A stretch of 64,000 nucleotides of DNA from Spodoptera frugiperda (taxonomy: Eukaryota; Arthropoda; Insecta; Lepidoptera; Noctuidae): NCBI RefSeq assembly GCF_023101765.2, contig NC_064217.1, positions 10,823,788-10,887,787 on the forward strand. Direction: 5' to 3'. The notes beneath the pieces are model-generated. The model made no database searches and had not been told where the DNA came from. It saw only the letters and a program-made list of their open reading frames with translations. The number at the start of each line of letters is the position of its first letter. Positions within the stretch are counted from its first letter, which is position 1. Positions 14,301-26,300 of this stretch are shown here, piece after piece. Position numbers and translations under genes: made by a program.

Positions 14301-17300
14301 ATTAAACTATATGTACTTTCAAATGGCAGTGATATTTGGGAACTGAATATAGAAAGAGATCTTGGAGTGTTTTAAAGAATTTTTTGGCCAAACAACAGTA
14401 ACGTTCGAACTAACTAATAGATGTATTACTGTAATAACCAGATCTCAAATCAATTGATTGAATTGTCAACGTAAGCGTGTCAAATAGGATTACTTACCAC
14501 GGCAAACTATACATTCCTAAATAATAATATTGCTACATTTTTACTGAATATCAAAAACATTTTTAATTTTATTTTTTACAGTAGTTTACCGCGGTAAAAG
14601 TCGTTTTACGTAAAAGAAGACAAACACTGGTACTTGTACGACTAAACAAATAACGCTAAAAAAATAAGTCTTTTTAAAATCCTTATCAGCTAATCCTACC
14701 GACTAAAATCAAATCCTTGGAACTTAACAACACATTATCTAATAAGTAACATATTTACAGATAGAGTGACGTATCAGCCGATTTGGTACGAGATGTGTTC
14801 GTAACTTTCGAAAAATATTATAGTTCGCGTCGATTCGAATCTAAGAGTCGTGGTTTCGTAGACATGGGAGTACCTAACAGAATATCGACCTCGTTTCGAA
14901 ATTATAGTTTGGGATAAAGTTATTAGTCTTGTTGCTACATTAATTGTTACGGTGGATAGTATTTTGACTTAACAAAAAAGGAATCAAATCCATCAAATGC
15001 ATTATGGCGGAATGTTAGTAAGAAATGATATGTATTTAATATGGCAACATTTTTGTACTGTCCACAGATAGGTAGTAACAAAAAATTACTGGAACAATTC
15101 CATCGATAAATTAGCACCGTTACTTCCTTTTTTTATTTTTCGATTATCATAGTTTTGGAACGCGCACGGTGCCCGAAACTTTAGCCCAAACTATTCGTCT
15201 CGAAGCAGCTCCGTGGTATCGGAGGAGAGGCTGCCGGCGACGGCCAGGAGGCCGGCCAGGCTGTTGGAGCGGATGGTCTTGAAGAGGTTGCTGGAACCCT
15301 TGGAGCCCACGGGCTTGCGGCGCGCGCGGTCCAACGAGCGGTCGAGCGAGCGCTCGAGCGGGACGTCGAAGACTGCGTCGTAGTGGTGCGGCAGGTCCGC
15401 GTTGGACGCGAACATGGGGCACAGCAGGAAGCGGTTGCGGCGCGGCTCGATATTCTCGTACAGCAGGTCGTCGTGCGAGCCGCTGCGCTTGCGCGGCGCG
15501 GCGGGCGCGGCGGGCGCGGGCCGGCGCCGGGCGTTACCTGTGCGGGAGGCGGGCGGCAGGTCGGGCGCCGAGCTGCTGAAGCGCGCGTGGCGCGGCCGGG
15601 GCAGCGGCGCCGCCGCGCCCAGCGGCAGCTGCGTGCGCGACCGCTGGTGCACCGTCGACGGACCCCACGTCTTGCCCTTCACTCCGTCGGCTGGCACTGC
15701 AAACACATATGCATACTTTTATTATAATAATTCATATAGTTTTGAACGTCAACTTTTCTTTATCGACCGAAAGCCGTCTACGGTTGAAACAAGATTTACT
15801 CTGCTTGTTTGCTAACAGTTTGAGACTTAAACAGACTTATGAGACTTGTGATCAGATATGTACACAGCAGTAACAAATTATACACGACAAAACAATAATA
15901 TCTAATGAGACATTACCAGACTATGTTAGTATACATACGGGCAATAGCCCTCATGATGGCGGGCGATCCTGGCGGCGTGTCCTTGGCGACGGCGACGAGC
16001 TGCTTGACGCTGGACTCGTCCTCGGAGGGCCGCACCGTCAGCGTGTGCCTGAAGTCCAGCGGGGACGAGATCGTGTCCTTCTTCAGCAGCTTTATCTTGC
16101 TGAATTTGCCTGGAACAATATACAAGAATGATACATAAAAACATCTCTCACACTTGTAATTGATGATGATAATTTCAAATAATGGATGGAGTAGAAAAAC
16201 TAAAGAATACGTGTCTGTATTATGAAGTAGCTATGAAAGAAAAATAAATAAGAATCTAACCAATATGTCCATAGAAAAGAACGACTATTAATGTAAAGAT
16301 TCAAATATCAAAAGTTATTTGTGTACCCATTAATAAAACATACTCGAATATCGTTTCGACATAACATCCGTAGTTGCGACATCCTTGGTACTATACATAA
16401 TGATAATACTTTCGCATAATAAACTCCACGTCTGACATATAAAGCAGACCGCAAGCTGGGTTTCGCAATAAAGCCAAGGTTTGCATAGCCTTGACTATGA
16501 TAGTTTGATGAAATCATTACCAAGGCCGAATATGTGCTCAAAAATCGTGTCACTAGGTCAATGAGCTGACTCATGCGGAGTTGGAGAAAACCTAGAACAT
16601 TAGTACTAGGAGATATGCAAAGTTGATTTGGAAAATAATACAATTTATTTTAAAACGAATATAGAGTACTGTCACAAAATAAGGATGCCCACAAATAGGC
16701 AAAGTTTATCCTTTTTTCGAAAACGATACACTTCTATGAATTTTGTTTTGTCAATAGGCTTTATTAACTTTAATATAATTGATAAAGCCTAAAGATATTG
16801 AATTGTGTTTAATTTGGCGGAATTTCATCCCTATACTGTCACATGATAAAAATACCTGACCCTTCACAACATTTAAGATAGATTTATTTTGTAGTATTTA
16901 TAGATAAGATCGTATGAAATCGTCCTTCTAATTATTTCCTAAAGTAATAAATTGCCGTTAAATATTCACCTTTTCTTTTATTAGGCTGCGGCGGTTGGTT
17001 AGCGGACATATTGCTCGCGAAGATCAGTATATGAAGTTCCCTGGCGACGAGGTCGATCTCTCTCATCTCCAACTCCCGTTCCTTCTGCGCGAGGTTCTGT
17101 TCCATTAGACGCTGCTGAAGTTGGGCACGAGTCAGCTCCTCCTCTCTGCATCGTAACTCCTGGAAAGATGGGAGGTATAAAGGTTATTAGATAGTTTCAG
17201 AAAATTTGTATGTCTGTAGTCCATTTTGACATCAAATAACAACAAATAATAATCCTTAGTTACATATTAGGTTAAATAGGTACTTATTAGACACTGACTA

Positions 17301-20300
17301 AAAAGGTAAGCATTTTCTTAAAATAAATTTATAAATTGCGTTCCAATCATGCTCCTGGTATTTCAAAAAGCAATATTTATATTACATTTAACACATCACA
17401 CAAATAAATACATAAACAAACTTCGTTTCTTACAGATTTATGAATAAATATTCTATGATATAATAATTATTATTTATACTACAGGTACCATGAACTCAAG
17501 AAATGATAACACGACAGGAAATATAAACCGTCTTGTTCTGAGGCAAGAAAATTTGATAAATATGCACAATGTGGTCTACTAAAGCATTCATCTAAATTAT
17601 AGGGAAAGAACTGCTTTCCTGTGGGATGATGTTGAAAAGCGGCTACATCGTCATAGCTAATGGAGCAGAAATGCAACAGAGGTGGTTATCCTTCTCTTCG
17701 CATCGTATTCTTCTTTACGAAGGGTTGTGAATCGCTATTTGTGAAATGAATTTCTTAACAGGATTGGTTATAGAGGTAAAAAACTCTGTCGTAAGATACA
17801 TAACCACCTTTTAAAGTTTTTCTCCCGTCGGTTTATAGATTGTCGTGTTATCATTTCTGTACATTCTTACATTACACACTACACTGGAAAAAGCTTGCAA
17901 GTTCTACAAATACGCAACAACACAAACTAGAAACACGAATCACTAACCTCCTCTATAGTTTTGCATTCCTATCCGCAAGCATCGTGAGAAAATACAATGT
18001 ATATTAGTTGTTAGTAGACAAGTTAGTAATGTTCGTTAGTTTTAACTACGATGTAGTTAATAATTATTTTCTAATCTACGATTAAATGAATTATGTATAA
18101 ATAGATAGATGAATAGGTCAACTTTGAAAATAGCAAGACTAGAATTTTTGGATAATATATCAGTATTATTAGAATAGTCCTTGAAGTAAAAAATAGGGCT
18201 TAACATATTTGAATGATAGAGAAGGACAAGTAAGAAGTTAATTTAAGAAGGTTTGTATAGGAAAATTGTGCATATTTGCACTGGATTCAATTCACAGAAC
18301 GTGAGATACTCAGATTTATCAGTCAATGCTTTGTGATAGATCAAAAGCATATTCAACATGACATAGTTAGTGTAGTGCCCTCAAGAGAAGTTTTATGAAA
18401 CAAAAGCTAGAACCATTTTCAAGTGAGTTAGAAATGGCGTATTTACATGTAGAGAGCTGTTCTACTGAGTCACTATTCACAGCACAGTCTTTGTCAGGAC
18501 TGTACCAGCACATGAAGCAACCCTCTCCATCAATTAATAGATTTCCAACCTTATTACTTTACCAATAAAGTTAAAAATCTTTCTTGACAGCTTAGGGCAG
18601 CTTGATGTGCTGGTATCCTGCACCTATTTAGCTTACCTTCTCCTTTCTTCTGAGGTCTCGGAGTACCTCCTCGATCTCCAGTCTCCATCCGTCCTGCATG
18701 GTGTGGAAGGATTCGTGTGGGGCGCGCGTGAACTCCGATTGTCTGATCTTCTCTAGCTGTTCCAAGATCTCGGGGAATAAGGGCCGCTCGCGAGGGTTTG
18801 ATCGCCAACACGCTGTGAAAAAAGAGAAAGACATGCGATTAATAACACAAAAATGGTCATCAAGTTGACAAAAAAAGTTACCAAGATATAACTCGAATAT
18901 GAAGAAGTGTAACTTCTTAAGTTTCGTCAAAATTCGAACTTGCTTGGTATGTTTTTTAAAACGAACTATAAATACACCGGAGTACTTGGAAATATGTTCA
19001 ATTAACTATTATTGGGGCCACCCAATAAGAGTTAATTGAACATATTTATTCACTTATAAATCCTATCCCATTATCATGTTTAGGAACTCAATGACTATTA
19101 AAACTCTTCAATCCAATCCACAAACAAGAAATCTAGTTTCAATTAATTATTATTTCTCGCATATTAAATCAAATAACACAAGAATCTTGTTCAAATGCTT
19201 ACCTTCCATCAACACTCTCCAGGGCTCCGGACAGGTGCTAGGTATGGGCAGCGTGAGCTTGTTGACGGCCACTCCATACGCCACGGCCAGCGCGTCAATA
19301 CCCTTGTACGGCGTCTCTCCCGTGAGCAGTTCCCATAGCAACACGCCATAGGACCACACATCGGACGCGTGGGAAAACGTCGAGTGTTTTATCACCTGCA
19401 AATGTAAGATTAGCTTCGTTAGTGCTGTTGGTAAGGTGAATTTGTAATTTGATATGAGTGTGTTTGAATTTTTGCACTGATAGAGATTGCTCATCAAAGT
19501 AATGTGTTTTTGATGACAAGGAATGATTGGTGATAAGTACGAAGGAGAGTAAAGTTATGGCTTTAATATTATGGAGAAAACAACAATCTGACATGAGGAT
19601 CCCCTTATTATAGAAGTACTTATCATGTATCAAAAGAGCCTACTTTCCAAAAATAGATTTAAATAATAGTTAAAGTGTATGTAGCGCCCTAAAATTAAAC
19701 ATTTGCTTCAACAAACGATGACAGTATGTTATCATTAAAGTTACACTACAAAAAGCTTCAAGATTTAAAGAAAATAAAGATTTCGTACAACATACCGATG
19801 GCGATAACCGAAGCTAAAGATCTCTCTGCTATAATGACCAAACAACTTTCGAAGTTCCAGTACAAAAGAGCGTCACGCGGGTGTCGAACAATGGAGAGAA
19901 CTATCGATAGTGTATCGGCAGTAATTAATTCATAACTAACGTATTTTAGTCCACGGCCATGCGGTGTGGGCATCGATTTCGATCTGCCAGTCTCACCTTG
20001 ATTCACGTAGGAGTAACATACTTGGGTACTTGACATGTTTTGTTAGAAAAAAAAGTTAAGTACCTGCATGGTTTGGTTACCACTTTGTATTTGATAAAAA
20101 AAAACTTATTAAGCTTCGTGAATTTACATAATTCGGTTGAAGTTAACGTGGTTTTAATCTGTAGTTGTTTTAAATATTTTATAATCCGTATTACAAAAAA
20201 TATTCTGACATGTATGTAATTTTTTTCCAGCAGAACATGTAACAACATTTAATTTTTTGCATTGGCTTGAGACAAGTCTTTGAGACTTGTCTCTTGCATC

Positions 20301-23300
20301 AAAGTTCAAAGTCAGACATCGAGCTCTCCCTGTGACTCGTACAAATTATCTTGCATCTAATCGCAACAGAAGTAAGTCAAAAGTATGGCCTCACCTCAGG
20401 CGGCATCCACGCGTACGTCCCGGCGGCCGACATCCTGGTGGTCTTGTACACTTCCCGCGCCAGACCGAAGTCTGTGATCTTGAGAGTCTTGTCCTCCAAC
20501 TGGTCATCCGGCAGGATAGCCTCGCTCAGTAACACTGGAAATTGAAAACGTATTTTGTTAATGTGGTGAATTAGAGAATTTCGAATAGATACTTGATTTA
20601 TTGGTCATACTTATATGCGAAAGATTCTTTTAACGTAATATTCGGGACAAATGGCTTAGCCGTTGTGGCTTTACTGGAGGTAGAAAAATAGGATCTTAGA
20701 GATGCAATCTAAGGGCATTAAACCATTAATCCTTACATAGAACCATAGAATTTCAGTTTCAACGTAGAAAAATAAACCAGCCACTATTCCCCATAAATTC
20801 ACCTCACACCCCGAGGCACTGCAACCGATGTTATGTAGATTGTTTTATTAGCATTTGCATCAAGTCCGATCCTTGACCCGGTTCGTCATTTACCATTTCC
20901 TATTCCCTCTCGTGTCGGTAGCAGTTCACATGCAAAAGCTCCATAAATCGATCTCGTGTTATTTCAAGTCGTCTGGCCGAGTTTTAGAAGTGTTAGGCCA
21001 AATATAGACCGGGTTGAGCCACACAAACACATTTCGTTTTAAGGAGGTCTGTTGTTACTTGGGCTTTGGGCAAGCGATTTAATATCAATTTCGTGTTTGG
21101 TATATTTTAAGAAGTAGATTTGAAGACTATAAAAGACGGTATGCTGTTTGTCAGTAGCTTTAGAGAGTAGGAAAACATCAAATATTTTGAATTAACGTTA
21201 AAGACGTGGTAGTCTACACTTCCTCATCATATATCAACTACCAAGCAAGTCTATTCGAATTGCTATTGTATTGAGTATTCCAACATTTAAGTTAAAATTC
21301 TATTTTAGGATGGAAATTGTTTTTGTTTTTGCGTCCATTAAACCGATCGAGACGAATTGAACAAGTTAGTGGTTGTTTGCATCCGTTGCAAATGACTTAA
21401 AGGCATACCCAGAATTAACCAATCAATCAAAATCAACGATAATTGCGCAACAATTGCCGCAATCGTCGCGACCAACGCACGGCTGACTGATCTTAAACAT
21501 TATTTTCTTGATGAAGATTTAAAAGTAAAACGGTGTGGGACACTAAATTGTTTCATAAGAAATGAAAACCATGTTAACATCCGGAAATAACACACGGGTG
21601 AAGCCACAGCGACCCAGTAAATTAGTCGTATAGAGAGAAGGCCAAGAATCTCCTTGGCCTTCGAAAGCAACGCTTTTAAAGATAACTTAGTCCAAAGGCG
21701 CATTAAACATAAAAGCTTTACTTTGTCCCATTTCACTTAGCCAACTTGAATATCGGGAAGCGATCCAGCCATCCAGCTGAAATAGTTTTTCTTCGACTCT
21801 TTGACCCAGTAAAACAGTATTACCATAAGAATGAGATCGATCTCATGCCGGCTACAATGTGGAGCGCCAGAATCTGGAATCGATTGATTTATGGACATCC
21901 GCTGAATTCCATTGTGCTTCGTATAAAAAACAAACAGGAAGGAGTGAAATTTGAAACAAAGGAACCGCAGTATTTATTGCTTTGTTGTTGAGATAGTTTT
22001 CTTGTGTAGGTACATTACGCTACTCAACTTTTTTCACAGAAAGCTTTGAGACCACTGAAATAACATACAAAATGTAAGAACATCTATATTTCCAACGACC
22101 ACCGTACGTAGTTGGAAGACGACCTTCATGTAACGTATTTCCCATGCCTCCCCGTCACACCATACCCATTTGGTGGTGAGACGTGACCCGCAACGCAAGC
22201 AACCACTATGGTACGAGCCGTGCGACCTCATTGAAATATTGATAATTCAGATCTTTGTACATTAGTAAAAGAATGTAAGAAATGAGAAATTGTGGAGAAA
22301 CCATCCAGTTAAATCTAAATGTAGATTGGGTGTGACTGGCGTAGAAATATCATATTTTGTAGGAATATCGAAAATTTGTCCTAAAAGGTCCAGAAAACTA
22401 CTAAGTAAATATTTTCTTTCAAGATCCAATCCTCAACTTTTAACTAATAAGCTCGCTCCACCTCCCAACTTAAGTACTAATATAATTTGAGCGCCATGAC
22501 AGAACGAGCACACGATGTTAATTTTAAAGAAAATGTCGCCGAACCCTCTGGTGATATATTGACTACGACCACGCCTCAGACTTAACGACTGGTTCACTGG
22601 TCTCACAAAATTATGAAGCCAGTTTCATCAGACTTGTATCGACGGTCGATAATAACCCCTTTGTATTTATCGTGCTGTGGAAGATTTTTCAATGTGTCTT
22701 TTTTAAATGGTGATCTTTGGTTGCTTTTTGCTTGTGTGAGTTCAAAGCTTCAATAAGTATATCATTCACAGTGAACTAGGTATTACTAATTTATTATAGT
22801 TAGTACATATAGGATTTTCCGGTGTACCTAAACCTGTAAATGCTTTACACAAGATTTCAATGCCTCAAGCGAGAGATTTCTCAAACCGCTTCATCCGCGG
22901 CACGGTAGGTACTACATCAGGCTACGCATGTATGCGAACATTCAATTCATACGTCCATCATGTTACAAAGGCACAGGCATACTTGTCAGCGAACTGACAG
23001 ACGATTGTAGCAACCAGTAATGAGGATTAAACGGCGATATTTTGATGAGCAATTTGTATGAAAACGAAGACATGACAATATTGTTGTTGCCTCAAGAATA
23101 AATTGCTGGCAATATATCTGTTGAAGTGACAGAAGATAATTTGACTTAAGTAGTCATTATTCGTTTGTGGCGGCAAGTCTTCAGTTATGATCATGTCAAG
23201 TAAATGGCACCACCAAATGTCCCATTTGCGACTTGGCATAATGATGATGATGATAATGTATCAAGCAAGTCAAGTGAAATGCCGCACTTTGGTAACGAAA

Positions 23301-26300
23301 CTTTGAGGAAAAAACATGAGATAATATTGTTAATTTTAGTGTTAAGATAATTGTCTTTCAGGGTCTCATTTATTGTAACTTGTAGGTAGGCAGAATTTAA
23401 GTTATCTGCAACAATAAAATACTTCTTTCAGCAAATAGCAGTATCGACTCCCAGAACAACACCGAACCGATCCAACAACATGTTGTAGTTTGTTTTCACT
23501 CGTGACTTTCCTAATACGGAATTCGCAGAAAGTTCCACCAGTCAATGATAGTCGGTAAGTACACCACACACAGCGACTAGTCTAAACAGATTCTCGTATT
23601 CATTATTCCTACAACTGTTGTTATTGTTCCAGCAATCGATTTAACTGATAAATTATTCCGTGGTGGTTACGAGGTTTTCTAGAACCAGCCTCGTTTAGTA
23701 TTTTTTCTTTATGCTTGTTCCGATGTCATATTTTCCCCAGTATTTTCTCCAATACAAAATATGTGTCTGTGACAGTCAGTAAATTATTTTAAAACAAGTT
23801 TATTAAAAACTCCATTGGACTATTCAGTGTGAATTACTGTATTTCTGTATACGAGTTGCTATTGCACAAAATTACCAAAAAAACCCTAGTTATCAATCAA
23901 GACCGGAAATCATCCAATTTAAATGGATGAGTAATTATTTTCTGGCTACTATGGTTTTCATCATCTTTCTGCATGAAGTCAGTCAAAGCTCGACGCATAG
24001 CTATTGATTCACTGAATTATCAATGATGCGTGGAAGATAACCCAAGTTTGTATTCGGGAACTCCCAGTCATTCAAGGAATCGCTTTCATTAAAGTGACGT
24101 ATGACGGAACTGCGGCTACGTCATTGATTTTTTTACTATCAAAATAAATGCACCACGTATTTTTTTTGTTCACACACATACCTTCAGACAAAAAAACATT
24201 TTACAATCTGTCAAAGCTATCCTTATCAAGTGATTGGTTGAAGTGATCTACATTATATCACGACATATTGCTTTTAAAGGCTAGCTCGACAAAAAACTGG
24301 TGGTGACACTAATCTACTTGTATTTTTTATTGCAGTAGTCTACATCATGTTTAATCACCGCATTGAAACCGCTCCAGATAGGCAATACATCATACACGAC
24401 AAACTTTCATCTCCATCTCAGAGGGCTACCTACTACAAAGCCCTCGTGGCACTCCCAAACCCGTCTCAGGCCGTTACAACTCCTATACTCCTATAGCTAT
24501 AGCTACTGATGTCATCGTTCAAAGAATCAGTTTCACCGATCCACCGTCAATCAATGCGCACGCGACTCGACGCGCCATGAATTATTCAGCGCGGGAACCA
24601 CCGGCAGGATATAAGTTCCGGTTCTGCTCCTCAGCTTCGGAAGATCTTTTGATGAGGTAGCGTTGAGGAAGTAAAGAATGAAAGTGTATATTATATTAAT
24701 TGTATTGATTTACATATTTATGATGTGTCTAATGGTTTTGACAGGAATTAAAACTTGATAAGAATTTATTAGAAGCTGAAAGAAATCAAACATAGTTTAG
24801 GTAATCCTTACTTTACATGTCTGCAAAATGATTTAGTTTGAAATGATACTGGATAAGAAACTTCTAGTTTAACCAAATAATAATAAAGCGAGCTTCGGTA
24901 CATACAAAAGACGTTGCTTACTACGAGCAAGCCACAGCGACGTTGAATTAGGACATAAATATCCAACATATTTGTAAGCGTATTGATTCCAGACACGTGA
25001 AACAGCGGTAGGGTCTACCCACCTGCATACGTAATGATTCCTTAGAAGCAAATACACGAGTCGACGACACAAATGGTGGAATTACTGTGCAGCACGTAAA
25101 AATTAGAGAACTGCGTGTACACGAAGGTGGAGGTCGTGGGCCTATAGTTTATGTACCACGTAGGCTAACACTAAGTAGGCTTGACTTGATGAATGAGTTC
25201 CGCTGTTTGAACGACGATTTTTAGGACGTTTACAGAATTTGAATACGTTTTGCTATCGTTAAAGAACTGTATGGCTGAGAAAGAGTTAATTCGTATAATT
25301 CCATTTTCTTTTTCATTCTGAAGAGATACAGATGTCACTTAAGGCATAAACAAGAAAGCCATACAAATCTGTTGTTGCGACTATTTCTAAATAATCCAAT
25401 AGAACGAAGATCACGGCTGCGGTAGACTTAGCTAATGTTCCACGTCGTAGAAGTGTGAGTGTTAAAAGGTCGTGCCTTCTCTTTCTAGCCAATAATGGCA
25501 GTTCATGACGTTTTCAGTTCCAGAAAGCCGCAATAGTACATGTAAAAGCGACCTTAAGTGTTATAGATAAGGGCTTGCTTATTATAGCGTCGCTCTATTT
25601 TTAACCCACGTTTATCAGAAGTAGATTGAATACGTAATCTTACCTTATTGGTGCGGTTAGGTCTATAATTAGAAAATTGTTCATAATCAATAATTAAGTA
25701 GCGTCAAGTAACACGAATAAAATTGATTGATATGATAAATTGTAGCACATTTTATACGTATGATCTCTAAACTTCCAGCGATATTTGTGCAGAAGGTAAA
25801 ATGTAAGTATAGAAGCTATAAGTAGGTACGTTTCTATTGATGGAAAACATTTATTGGAACCAACCATTCTCACTTCCGATCTATGCTCGTTTTAGCACCA
25901 AAAATAAACAGCCATTTTGGGTAGGGTTGCAGCATAAAGAAGCTTGTAACAGTAACCCTTGAAATAACACCAAAACTAATAAAACGTTGGGAGTCGTGAC
26001 AAACCTACTTATGAGCACCATTAGTAACCCACACGCGTCTCACTTGACACCAGTCTTGATGATTAACAGCCGACATGCTGTTTTCTTTCACCAGACCGTA
26101 ATAGAACACGAAAATATATCTTAATATTTAATCTTAAAGTATAAGGCAATATTTTTCCTCAGGAAGTGAATATACTTTCCGAGATAATCCCAGCAGTAGA
26201 CGCTGTCTTATTTGTTAAATAGATTAGACAGGGAACTTTAATATCGTTTCTTGCAGTGTAATCCCGGGCGTCTGATATTTTCTAGCTGAGTTTTAGATTC

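Noticed and set aside
15383..15815. Plus-strand open frames of 114 and 137 codons
   Set aside because: They are antisense to slpr exon 7 in GC-rich sequence and have no recognisable protein features.
16308..16643. 111-codon minus-strand open frame in slpr intron 5
   Set aside because: It contains no zipper, CRIB or kinase similarity, and exons 5 and 6 already join in phase across it at a conserved family junction.
19758..20036. 92-codon minus-strand open stretch in slpr intron 2, considered as an alternative exon
   Set aside because: It has no good splice sites in phase and would insert unrelated residues within the kinase C-lobe; probably a repeat fragment.
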